NCBI GenBank assembly: GCA_938091715.1
Contig: CALKMT010000184.1
Coordinates: forward strand, 1-10,445
Direction: 5' to 3'
Length of the DNA stretch: 10,445 nt
Source: an uncultured Litorivicinus sp.
Lineage (GTDB): Bacteria; Pseudomonadota; Gammaproteobacteria; Pseudomonadales; Litorivicinaceae
The position numbers were made by a program, and so were the translations under genes. Of this stretch, positions 1-6,690 are shown piece by piece. Below the pieces are notes generated by a model. The model was not told the origin of the DNA. It did no database searches and saw nothing but the letters and a program-made list of their open reading frames with translations. How positions within the stretch are numbered: the stretch's first letter is position 1; every line of letters begins with the position of its first letter.

Positions 1-263
1 GCACCCAGGCCAAGACGGTTTCAGCTCAAGCTCAGTCAATCAAGTCGGCAGAAACCGCCGTCGAGGCCACCGAGGCCGCGTTTGAAGTGGGCAGTGGAGA
101 CATCATCGATGTTCTTAACGCTCAGAGTGATTTGTTCTCGGCGCAAAGCGATTTCGCTCAATCCCGCCACCAGCATGCCTTGCTGGTCCTGCAACTCGAG
201 CAACTGCGCGGCGACTTGAACGACGACGATTTAGTGGCGTTGAATCAACAGCTGACGCCCTAG
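1..263 (+). CDS. tolC: TolC-family outer membrane channel protein, C-terminal part (5' end outside window)
   Basis: The reading frame enters from outside the window (first complete codon at base 3) and ends at TAG 261-263, giving 86 visible codons. The translation is rich in Ala, Gln and Ser and carries the TolC-family C-terminal pattern: an E-A-T-E-A-A-F-E-V-G stretch, then D-V-L-N-A-Q, then a long amphipathic helix reaching a D-D-D-L-V-A-L-N tail. Known family role: trimeric TolC forms the outer membrane exit duct and periplasmic alpha-barrel of type I secretion systems and RND/ABC/MFS tripartite efflux pumps. The visible part corresponds to the last helices of the second repeat. The diguanylate cyclase gene starts one base after this stop, so the two are probably co-transcribed. 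TolC itself fits better than the related OprM/CusC lipoprotein branch because of the VLNAQ and C-terminal DDL features, but the missing N-terminus prevents certainty. Confidence 0.82.
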   Translation, partial: TQAKTVSAQAQSIKSAETAVEATEAAFEVGSGDIIDVLNAQSDLFSAQSDFAQSRHQHALLVLQLEQLRGDLNDDDLVALNQQLTP

Positions 264-264
264 A

Positions 265-1704
265 ATGCGCGCGTGGTGGATAGCAATCCTGTGGATGCCC
301 TTTGCATCCGCCACGCCGCTATGGGTGGACCAACGAGACACCGTGTCTGTCCTGCTGGCTCCGGACGTCGCCCAGGCTTTGGCCGAACCCCTTGGCCAAC
401 CCCTGACGATTCGATGGGCCGACGAGCCAAAAACCCTCAAACGACAGGTCGCACAAACTCAGTCTCTAGGGTGGGGCGAAGTCAGCTCTTCTGCCGCCGC
501 CCTGGTGGAATTGAAAACGGGGTGGGTGTCCCGTCAGGACTTTCCAGTGGACCAGTTGACCGGGCGTATCGGGCGGCCAGAAGCCAGCCAGTGGGCCACC
601 CAACTGAGCACACAAACCCCTGATGCCACTTGGTTTAGTTACCCCTCTACCGAACAGGGCTTGCTACGAGTCATCGATGGCGAGATCGATGCCTATGTGG
701 ATACGCTGGCCAACCTGTCCGCCGCCATGACTCGGCTACAACTCCATGGACTGCGCCTGAGCACCGGGCATTCGACCATGGACATGGGGCTGTTTTCCGC
801 GCCTGACTTCCCGGACAAGGCCAAGCTAAGCCGCGCAGTCGCCAGCTTGAAACCTGTCGTCAAACAGCGCATCGACGCACAATTTAGACTGGAGACCCCG
901 GTCAGCACCGCTCACTGGCCCTGGGGCGTCGCCGCGGCCCTGGGCGGGCTGTGGTTGATCACCCTGATCCTATGGCGTCGAGATCGGCAGGCGCCCGCTC
1001 GGCCTGTGCAGATGGCGCGCCCAAGCCAACCCGCCGCCACACCCAAGGTTCAGCCCACCGAGGCCCGTGGCCCGGCCTATCTGAACGAAGTGAACCAATT
1101 ACTGCAAAAAGAAATCGCCAAGCGACAAGCCAAAGAAGCAGAGCTGTTAACTGTCCAAGACGCACTGAATCAAGCGCACCGCAGGCTGGAGCAACAAGTG
1201 CGCACCGATGGACTGACCCAACTGGCCAACCGCCGTCATTTCGATGAGCAACTCAACAAGGAGTGGCGGCGCCACGCCCGAGAGGCCCAGATGTTGACCA
1301 TCGTATTGATGGACATCGACTATTTCAAAAAATACAACGATGGCCTCGGTCATCCCGCGGGGGACGCCTGCTTAAAACAGGTCGCGACCTTGCTGCACCA
1401 GGCCTTTAACCGATCGGGTGATCTGGTAGCGCGCTATGGCGGAGAAGAATTCGTCGTGCTGCTGGCCAACAGCAGTGCACAGGATGCCGCGCATCAAGTG
1501 GAACGCCTGCAGTCCTTAATGAATCAGGCCGCCATCCCCCACCCTGGCTCGGATGTCAGCCCCCAGGTCACACTGTCGATGGGCATTGCCAGTTGCATCC
1601 CGTTGGCAGATGACGATCCTTGGGGCTTGGTCGAGGAGGCCGACCAGGCGCTGTATCAAGCAAAGGTCGACGGCCGGAATCAATACCGAGTCGTCGCCGC
1701 ATAA
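265..1704 (+). CDS. Membrane-anchored diguanylate cyclase with periplasmic binding-protein-like sensor
   Basis: Predicted to make cyclic di-GMP from two GTP at the inner membrane. The 479 residues read in order: a signal-like N-terminus (about 1-16, ending A-S-A); a periplasmic region (about 17-216) whose second half resembles the SBP_bac_3/PBPb fold (L-L-R-V-I-D-G-E-I-D-A-Y-V-D); one membrane helix (about 218-237); a Pro/Ala-rich linker; a coiled coil (about 273-312); and a GGDEF domain (313-479). The domain has the D-G-L-T-Q-L-A-N-R-R entry motif at 315-324, metal-binding D350, an active-site G-G-E-E-F at 392-396, and an intact inhibitory site R-S-G-D at 383-386, five residues before it. 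It should therefore be active and product-inhibited. No EAL or HD-GYP domain is present. The start ATG lies one base after the tolC stop with no clear Shine-Dalgarno, suggesting reinitiation. The ligand is unknown, and lobe I of the sensor is poorly matched to the family. Confidence 0.9.
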   Translation: MRAWWIAILWMPFASATPLWVDQRDTVSVLLAPDVAQALAEPLGQPLTIRWADEPKTLKRQVAQTQSLGWGEVSSSAAALVELKTGWVSRQDFPVDQLTGRIGRPEASQWATQLSTQTPDATWFSYPSTEQGLLRVIDGEIDAYVDTLANLSAAMTRLQLHGLRLSTGHSTMDMGLFSAPDFPDKAKLSRAVASLKPVVKQRIDAQFRLETPVSTAHWPWGVAAALGGLWLITLILWRRDRQAPARPVQMARPSQPAATPKVQPTEARGPAYLNEVNQLLQKEIAKRQAKEAELLTVQDALNQAHRRLEQQVRTDGLTQLANRRHFDEQLNKEWRRHAREAQMLTIVLMDIDYFKKYNDGLGHPAGDACLKQVATLLHQAFNRSGDLVARYGGEEFVVLLANSSAQDAAHQVERLQSLMNQAAIPHPGSDVSPQVTLSMGIASCIPLADDDPWGLVEEADQALYQAKVDGRNQYRVVAA

Positions 1705-1707
1705 GGG

Positions 1708-1713
1708 TATACT
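1708..1713 (+). promoter_or_regulatory. Candidate -10 element just before lptM
   Basis: TATACT matches the sigma-70 -10 consensus at five of six positions and lies between the diguanylate cyclase stop and the lptM start. No good -35 box sits 16-18 bases upstream. If functional, transcription would begin at or within a base or two of the lptM ATG (1720), producing a leaderless or near-leaderless mRNA. This is inference from one hexamer. Confidence 0.3.
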
Positions 1714-1719
1714 GTCCCG

Positions 1720-1827
1720 ATGCGAATGATTTGTTTATTGCTGGCCCTGGCCACCACCGCCTGCGGCAACACCGGCCCCCTGTACCTCCCCGAGCCTGCT
1801 CAGGAGGACACCCGTGGATCACTTTAA
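1720..1827 (+). CDS. lptM: Very short LptM/YifL-type lipoprotein
   Basis: This 35-residue gene is identified from its position before lysA/dapF and its sequence. A short hydrophobic signal (M-R-M-I-C-L-L-L-A-L-A-T-T-A) leads to a lipobox-like cysteine at residue 15, followed directly by C-G-N-T-G-P-L-Y-L-P, the hallmark C-G-x-x-G-P-L-Y-x-P of the LptM (YifL/LppL) family. Known role: a small outer membrane lipoprotein that associates with the LPS translocon LptD/LptE and aids its oxidative maturation. The mature peptide would be about 21 residues, much shorter than E. coli LptM (67-residue precursor, from memory). The -3 lipobox position is Thr rather than Leu. The last 14 bases overlap the start of lysA. 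An in-frame ATG at 1726 is an alternative start. No Shine-Dalgarno precedes the ATG, but a TATACT hexamer at 1708-1713 does. Confidence 0.8.
   Translation: MRMICLLLALATTACGNTGPLYLPEPAQEDTRGSL
1802..1807 (+). promoter_or_regulatory. Shine-Dalgarno that fixes the GTG start of lysA
   Basis: A perfect AGGAGG lies inside the end of lptM, six bases before the GTG at 1814. It supports that GTG over the downstream in-frame ATG at 1847-1849, which has no such site. The N-terminal D-H-F-N-Y residues encoded from this GTG match the start of Pseudomonas-type LysA (recalled, not searched). Confidence 0.8.
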
Positions 1828-3073
1828 TTATCAAACCGGCCAGCTAATGGCCGAGGACGTGTCATTGGCCGAACTGGCCGAGCAACACGGAACTCCTCTG
1901 TTTGTGTACTCCAAGGCGACGCTGATTCGTCACTTCAAGGCCTACGCAGACTCTTTGGCGGATTACCCCCATCTGGTCTGCTACGGCATGAAGGCCAACT
2001 CGAATTTGGCGGTCCTGGAGTGCTTGGCCGCCGCCGGTGCAGGCTTTGACATTGTCAGCCAAGGCGAGCTGGAGCGCGTCCTGATGGCCGGCGGCGACCC
2101 CGGCAAGGTCGTGTTCAGCGGTGTTGGCAAGCAACCCGGCGAGATGCGTCGCGCACTAGAGGTCGGCATTCACTGCTTTAATGTGGAATCCGAAGCCGAG
2201 CTGGACACCCTGTCCGAGGTGGCCTCGCAAATGGGCGTGCAAGCCCCGGTATCAATCCGGGTGAATCCCGATGTCGATGCGCAAACCCACCCCTATATCT
2301 CGACCGGCCTAAAAGACAACAAGTTTGGTATTGCCCACGAACGAGCGCTGGCGGTTTATCGCCGCGCCGCTCAATTGCCGGGACTGAAAATCACCGGCAT
2401 TGACTGTCACATCGGATCACAGCTAACCGACGTTACTCCCTTGATGGAGGCGCTCGACAAATTGCTCGAGCTCATCGCGGCGCTGAAAAGCCACGGCATC
2501 ACCCTGGATCACATTGACTTGGGTGGCGGACTGGGCGTGCCCTATCAGGACGAGGAGCCGCCCCACCCCAGCGAGTACCTGTCCCAGGTCAAAGCGCGCC
2601 TGGCCGGCACCGGATTGACTCTGGTTCTTGAGCCCGGCCGCTCGATTGCCGCCAACGCCGGGGTCATGTTGACCCGGGTTAACCTGCTCAAGGAAAACCA
2701 TGGCAAGCACTTTGCCGTGGTCGACGGGGCGATGAACGATTTGATCCGTCCCAGTCTGTACAGCGCCTGGCAACGGATTATCCCTGTCATGCAGGCGCCT
2801 TCACCGCAGGCCGTTCAAGCCCAGTACGACGTGGTCGGCCCGGTCTGCGAAAGCGGCGACTTTTTGGGCAAGGATCGGGACCTGTCGCTGGCGCCCGGCG
2901 ATCTGCTGGCCGTGCGTAGCGCTGGGGCTTACAGCTTTGTTATGAGTTCGAACTACAACACCCGTCCCCGGGCCGCTGAAATTCTAGTCGACGGCGAGCA
3001 AGCACACCTGGTTCGCCGACGGGAAACCTATGCGGACTTGCTGGCCCACGAATCCTTGGTTGGGTCGAACTGA
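1814..3073 (+). CDS. lysA: Diaminopimelate decarboxylase
   Basis: A PLP-dependent cytoplasmic enzyme that decarboxylates meso-diaminopimelate to L-lysine, the last step of lysine synthesis. The 419 residues cover the full fold-type III family length. Visible landmarks: K60 in Y-G-M-K-A-N-S-N (Schiff-base lysine), H199 in H-I-G-S-Q-L, the phosphate-binding glycines in D-L-G-G-G-L-G (235-241), E273-P-G-R-S, the catalytic C345-E-S-G-D at the dimer interface, and Y373 in A-G-A-Y-S. All key residues are present. The GTG start overlaps the end of lptM and has an ideal AGGAGG. The TGA shares its last A with the ATG of dapF, so the enzyme that makes meso-DAP and the one that consumes it are translationally coupled. 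No lysine riboswitch or LysR-type regulator is visible nearby. Confidence 0.97.
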   Translation: MDHFNYQTGQLMAEDVSLAELAEQHGTPLFVYSKATLIRHFKAYADSLADYPHLVCYGMKANSNLAVLECLAAAGAGFDIVSQGELERVLMAGGDPGKVVFSGVGKQPGEMRRALEVGIHCFNVESEAELDTLSEVASQMGVQAPVSIRVNPDVDAQTHPYISTGLKDNKFGIAHERALAVYRRAAQLPGLKITGIDCHIGSQLTDVTPLMEALDKLLELIAALKSHGITLDHIDLGGGLGVPYQDEEPPHPSEYLSQVKARLAGTGLTLVLEPGRSIAANAGVMLTRVNLLKENHGKHFAVVDGAMNDLIRPSLYSAWQRIIPVMQAPSPQAVQAQYDVVGPVCESGDFLGKDRDLSLAPGDLLAVRSAGAYSFVMSSNYNTRPRAAEILVDGEQAHLVRRRETYADLLAHESLVGSN

Positions 3074-3903
3074 TGCGCTTGGAATTCACCAAAATGCATG
3101 GGCTGGGCAACGATTTCGTAATCATTGACGCCATCTCGCAAAACATTGTGTTGCGCTCGGATCAAGTGCGCCGGCTGTCGGATCGACACACCGGTGTCGG
3201 CTTTGATCAGTTGCTGATCGTTGAACCCCCGACCCGACCCGACGCCGAATTCAGCTACCGAATCTTTAACCAGGACGGCAACGAGGTCGAGCACTGTGGC
3301 AATGGCGCTCGCTGCTTTGCCTTGTTCGTCCAGCAAAAACAGCTAACCCGCTCGAATCCCATCAAAGTGGCGACCTGCAACGGCCTTCTAGAGCTGCGGG
3401 TGTTGCCGGACCAAACGGTTCGCGTCGACATGGGACAGCCCAAAGTCAGCGCCGAAGAATTGCCCGCCAGCGGGTTGTCCGGTGATGCGCCGCTGCATGA
3501 TCTTCAGATCGCCGACGAAACCTTGCAGGGCAGCCTGGTCAACGTGGGCAATCCGCATGTGGTGATCGCTGTGGACAGCGTGGATGCGTTGGACATTGAG
3601 CGCTTGGGCCCCGCGGTCCAGCAATCGGGCTACTTCCCCGACGGCGTCAATGTCGGATTTTTACAAATCCTATCGCCCACCGAAGGGCGCCTGCGGGTGT
3701 ACGAGCGCGGGGTTGGTGAAACCCAAGCCTGCGGCACCGGCGCCTGCGCCGCCATGGTCGCCGGGGTTCGCAACGGCTGGTTTGAATCCGAAGCCACCTT
3801 GCGTTTAACTCAGGGGCCTCTGACCCTGCAGTATCAGGATGGCCAGTCGGTTTTCATGACCGGGCCTGGCGAATTTGTATTTGAAGGATCCGCACGGCTA
3901 TGA
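3073..3903 (+). CDS. dapF: Diaminopimelate epimerase
   Basis: A cofactor-independent epimerase converting LL-diaminopimelate to meso-diaminopimelate, which feeds both peptidoglycan crosslinking and LysA. Its 276 residues compare with 274 in E. coli (from memory). The N-terminus reads K-M-H-G-L-G-N-D-F, the standard DapF opening. The two catalytic cysteines are C75 in E-H-C-G-N-G-A-R-C and C220 in T-Q-A-C-G-T-G-A-C. N66 and the D-G-N-E motif (68-71) before the first cysteine are intact. It starts on the last base of the lysA stop (TGATG) and ends in an ATGA overlap with the DUF484 gene. In E. coli the same set (yifL-dapF-yigA-xerC-yigB) occurs without lysA; here lysA is inserted as in Pseudomonas. 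Confidence 0.97.
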   Translation: MRLEFTKMHGLGNDFVIIDAISQNIVLRSDQVRRLSDRHTGVGFDQLLIVEPPTRPDAEFSYRIFNQDGNEVEHCGNGARCFALFVQQKQLTRSNPIKVATCNGLLELRVLPDQTVRVDMGQPKVSAEELPASGLSGDAPLHDLQIADETLQGSLVNVGNPHVVIAVDSVDALDIERLGPAVQQSGYFPDGVNVGFLQILSPTEGRLRVYERGVGETQACGTGACAAMVAGVRNGWFESEATLRLTQGPLTLQYQDGQSVFMTGPGEFVFEGSARL

Positions 3904-4553
3904 CCGATCAAGATGTTATTGATTACCTCAAAGCAAACCCCGATTTTTTCAGCCGCAACCCGGGTCTAATTGATCAGATCAAAGTTCCCAGCGGCAATGG
4001 GGTGATCAGCCTTAGCCACCACGCACTGGCCCAATTGCGAGCCCAATTGCAAAAGGCCCACGCGGAAAATGCCCGCATGATCGACAGTGCGCGCTCGAAT
4101 GCCTGGATCTTTGAGCGCACCCGAGGCTTGGTCTTATCGCTGTTGCAGTGTGAGGACCTCGACGGCGTGTCCGCCTGCTTAGAAGAGCACCTGCAGCGGG
4201 CCTTTGAGCTGGACACCGTGTGCCTGGTGCTCGCCGACGATGTTAGCGAGCCCGAAGATCGTGGGATTATCCGCCGCTTGCCCCATCAAGATTTCAACTC
4301 GGATGACGTAAAACAACTGGTCGAAAGCCCAGAGGGACGGGTCGGTCGTTTCAGTGAGTCGCTGACCGAACGCCTGTTTGGCATCGAACGCGAGGTCGGC
4401 AGTGCCGCTGCGGTTGCGATCGGCAAACCCACGGTCGGCGCCCTGGCGCTGGGCAGTGCCAACCAGCACCATTTTGACGGTGGCATGGATACCTTGTTTT
4501 TGGCCACCATTGCCGAGGCTCTTGGCCTGTTGTTGCCGCGCATACAAAAATGA
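3900..4553 (+). CDS. DUF484 protein (YigA-type, GAF-like)
   Basis: The product is 217 residues, the usual size for DUF484. The N-terminus has the family pattern D-V-I-D-Y-L-K-A-N-P-D-F-F, followed by a helical, probably coiled-coil stretch (about 44-62, A-Q-L-R-A-Q-L-Q-K) and then a mixed alpha/beta region (about 75-215) compatible with a GAF-like fold. It includes V-G-A-L-A-L-G-S near the C-terminus. No signal peptide or membrane helix is seen, so it is probably cytoplasmic. Its biochemical function is unknown. It nearly always sits between dapF and xerC in gammaproteobacteria, which suggests a link to this operon without showing what it is. It overlaps both neighbours by ATGA. A weak Shine-Dalgarno (GAAGGA, 3883-3888) lies 11 bases before the start. 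Confidence 0.9.
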   Translation: MTDQDVIDYLKANPDFFSRNPGLIDQIKVPSGNGVISLSHHALAQLRAQLQKAHAENARMIDSARSNAWIFERTRGLVLSLLQCEDLDGVSACLEEHLQRAFELDTVCLVLADDVSEPEDRGIIRRLPHQDFNSDDVKQLVESPEGRVGRFSESLTERLFGIEREVGSAAAVAIGKPTVGALALGSANQHHFDGGMDTLFLATIAEALGLLLPRIQK

Positions 4554-5425
4554 CCTTGGCCCAGGCGATCGAGGCATGGCTGGCGCACTGGGAAAAAACC
4601 CAAGCGCGCTCACCGCATACCTTGTTGGCCTATCGTCGAGATCTGAACACCCTGCCCGCGGCCACCTTGGCCGCCCCAATTGCCCAACTGTCCGAACCTG
4701 ACGTCCGGCAATGGATGGCCCAGGGGCGCAGCCAAGGGCGCAGTGCCCGCACCCTGTCACGCCGTTTATCGGCCCTTCGATCGGCCATTGGGCATGCGCG
4801 AAACCAGGGTTGGTTGAGCGCTGATCCCAGCGTTGGAGTGCGCCCACCGCGGGGTGTGAAAACCCTGCCGGACAGCCTATCTGTGGACGATGCCCAAGCG
4901 CTGATGCAACCCACCGGCAACAGCCCGCTGAATATTCGTGATCAAGCACAGTGGGAGCTGCTGTACGGCAGCGGCTTGCGCCTGGCCGAGCTGTGCCAGC
5001 TTAAATGGCTCGATGTCGACCTGCGCGCCGGCCAAATCAGGGTCATGGGCAAGGGACAACGTGAGCGCGTGCTGCCCATCACCCAACCCGCCGCAGAGGC
5101 ACTGCAGGCTTGGCAAAAGGTCCGACCAGCGCACCCAGCCCCAGAAGTATTCGTAACCGCCAACGGCCCCCTGTCACCGCGCACGATTCAGCGACGACTG
5201 AAACAGGCCGCAGCGCAAAAGTTGGGCACCCAAGCCCTGCACCCCCACCAACTGCGACATGCGTTTGCCACGCACATGTTGGAGGGTTGCCAAGATCTGC
5301 GAGCCGTACAGGAGTTATTGGGCCACCAGAATCTGAGTACGACACAAATTTACACGCACCTGGATTTTGACCGCCTGGCCCAGGCCTACGATCAGGGGCA
5401 CCCTAGAGCACGCAGAAAAACATGA
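4550..5425 (+). CDS. xerC: Tyrosine site-specific recombinase XerC
   Basis: XerC acts with XerD at the dif site to resolve chromosome dimers at division, under FtsK control. The 291-residue length is typical. Residues 1-90 form the SAM-like core-binding domain (R-S-P-H-T-L-L-A-Y-R-R-D-L); the catalytic domain follows. The active-site set is complete: R144 in Y-G-S-G-L-R-L-A-E-L, K168 in G-K-G-Q-R-E-R, H233 and R236 in H-Q-L-R-H, H259 in L-L-G-H-Q-N-L-S, and nucleophile Y268 in Q-I-Y-T-H. The position between DUF484 and a HAD gene favours housekeeping XerC over XerD or a phage integrase. No attachment site or other mobile-element feature lies nearby. It overlaps both neighbours by ATGA, and no Shine-Dalgarno is evident, so translation probably depends on the upstream gene. 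Confidence 0.95.
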   Translation: MTLAQAIEAWLAHWEKTQARSPHTLLAYRRDLNTLPAATLAAPIAQLSEPDVRQWMAQGRSQGRSARTLSRRLSALRSAIGHARNQGWLSADPSVGVRPPRGVKTLPDSLSVDDAQALMQPTGNSPLNIRDQAQWELLYGSGLRLAELCQLKWLDVDLRAGQIRVMGKGQRERVLPITQPAAEALQAWQKVRPAHPAPEVFVTANGPLSPRTIQRRLKQAAAQKLGTQALHPHQLRHAFATHMLEGCQDLRAVQELLGHQNLSTTQIYTHLDFDRLAQAYDQGHPRARRKT

Positions 5426-6099
5426 TCACGACGCTGACCTTTGATCTGGACGACACGCTGTGGAGCACCCACGAGGTGATCGGGCGCGCGGAACAGATAC
5501 TGTTTGATTACCTGAGGACTCACTGCCCGGCATTTGTTGAACAACACAGCGTTCAGAGCTTTGCCAAGATGCGCCAGGGATTGATTGCCATGGACCCGGC
5601 TCGGGCCCATAACTTGCGCCGACTGCGCCGTGACGCCCTGGCGATCGAGTTCCAGCGCTTGGGCCAGCCCAATGCCGACGCCTTGGCGGATCAGGCCAGC
5701 CAAATCTTTCAGACGGCCAGGCAACAGGTCAATTTTTGGCCCGGGGTCCTGGAGGCGCTGGCCGAGCTGGCTACGCACTACCAATTGATTGCCATCACCA
5801 ATGGAACCACGGACATTCTGGCCAGTCAGGCGGGTGAGTACTTTAGTGGGGCGTTTCGGGCGGACCAATTTACCCGGGGCAAACCGGATCCGGAAATGTT
5901 CCAGGCCGCCATGGCGGCGCATGATTTTACGCCGGCCCAAGCGGTGCATGTAGGCGACCACTGGGACCAGGATATCCTGGCTGCCAAGGCCTTGGGCCTG
6001 GCGACCGCCTGGATATCGACCCAACCCGCGCCGGGCCCTGAAGCGGATTGGCACCTGTCGTCGGTGCGCGAGTTACCTGACGCCCTCGCGCACCACTAA
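5422..6099 (+). CDS. HAD-superfamily phosphatase, YigB-like
   Basis: A 225-residue cytoplasmic HAD hydrolase. The four HAD motifs are visible: motif I F-D-L-D-D-T-L with nucleophile D8 and acid/base D10; motif II T126 in A-I-T-N-G; motif III K154 in G-K-P-D-P; motif IV D179 and D184 in H-V-G-D-H-W-D-Q-D-I. The helical segment between motifs I and II (about 15-100) is a C1-type cap. Its position directly after xerC matches E. coli yigB, a phosphatase active on FMN and on the riboflavin intermediate 5-amino-6-(5-phosphoribitylamino)uracil, so a role in flavin metabolism is plausible. HAD substrate ranges are broad, so this is inference. The start overlaps the xerC stop by ATGA. Its last 27 bases overlap the opposite-strand DUF3047 gene, and no terminator follows. 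Confidence 0.9.
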   Translation: MITTLTFDLDDTLWSTHEVIGRAEQILFDYLRTHCPAFVEQHSVQSFAKMRQGLIAMDPARAHNLRRLRRDALAIEFQRLGQPNADALADQASQIFQTARQQVNFWPGVLEALAELATHYQLIAITNGTTDILASQAGEYFSGAFRADQFTRGKPDPEMFQAAMAAHDFTPAQAVHVGDHWDQDILAAKALGLATAWISTQPAPGPEADWHLSSVRELPDALAHH

Positions 6100-6690
6100 C
6101 TGGCCAAAACGCGCCCGGGCCTGGGTTTGGCTGTTATCCGCATCGACCATCAACGCCACGCCATCGACCTGATCCAGTTCACGCCCAAAGGCACGCTGCC
6201 AGTCCGCGGCCAAATCACGTTCGACCGAATGCCACTCACCCAAAGTCGCCATCGCAGGCTGGACCGCCATCATTTTCACTTTCGAGGTGTAGGGGCTGTC
6301 CCACAGCGTTCCCGGGGGCTGCTGCTGGCTCCAGACATACACCAAACTCTGGGTGCTGAGTAAGCCAAACAGCCCCTTGCGCACGACATAAACCCGGGCG
6401 CCAAAATCATCGCCCTGTTTGGTTTGCTCGGCGCCGGTTGCCAGGGTTGGCAGTTGATCCACCGCCCAGGTCCACAGCAAGCGTTTGCCTGCGGGTATGG
6501 TTTGCTCGACGCCCAGGGCAGAGGCCGTGGCGTTGGCCTCGCCCGTCAGTCCCTGAGGCCCTGCCTGGTATTGGGTTTCACCGACAAAACTCTGCACGCT
6601 CCAGCCCGACAGATCGGTCAAGCTGGGCAACTCCGCCGCTGCTAAAGCGCCACTGAACAACAGGGTGGAAATTCCTATCCAGTTTTTCAT
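6073..6690 (-). CDS. Secreted DUF3047 protein
   Basis: The 205-residue product has a Sec signal peptide: M-K-N-W start, hydrophobic core, and A17-A18-A19 before a probable cut at E20. The mature part shows the DUF3047 pattern: W-T-W-A-V-D (73-78), G-D-D-F-G-A-R-V-Y-V (93-102), L-V-Y-V-W (116-120), W-D-S-P-Y-T (130-135), E-R-D-L-A-A-D-W (157-164) and V-A-L-M-V-D-A-D-N (178-186). Function is unknown; a beta-rich periplasmic ligand- or carbohydrate-binding fold is possible but not shown. The gene starts inside the stop of the upstream dehydrogenase (ATGA, 6687-6690), so it is the second gene of that transcript. Its 3' end overlaps the convergent HAD gene by 27 bases. No transposon or foreign-looking composition is seen. 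Confidence 0.88.
   Translation of the reverse strand: MKNWIGISTLLFSGALAAAELPSLTDLSGWSVQSFVGETQYQAGPQGLTGEANATASALGVEQTIPAGKRLLWTWAVDQLPTLATGAEQTKQGDDFGARVYVVRKGLFGLLSTQSLVYVWSQQQPPGTLWDSPYTSKVKMMAVQPAMATLGEWHSVERDLAADWQRAFGRELDQVDGVALMVDADNSQTQARARFGQLVVREGVR

Noticed and set aside
1847..3073. Alternative ATG start for lysA at 1847
   Set aside because: It lacks a Shine-Dalgarno, while the GTG at 1814 has a perfect AGGAGG and encodes N-terminal residues shared with Pseudomonas-type LysA.
4179..4949. Long open frame (256 codons) on the minus strand across DUF484 and xerC
   Set aside because: It lies wholly antisense to two well-supported genes, its translation shows low-complexity shadow composition rich in Gly, Arg and Cys, and no ribosome site or family motif was seen.
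4550..5425. Possible phage or integron integrase
   Set aside because: Length, motifs and position between DUF484 and a HAD gene fit housekeeping XerC, and no attachment repeats or cassette genes are present.
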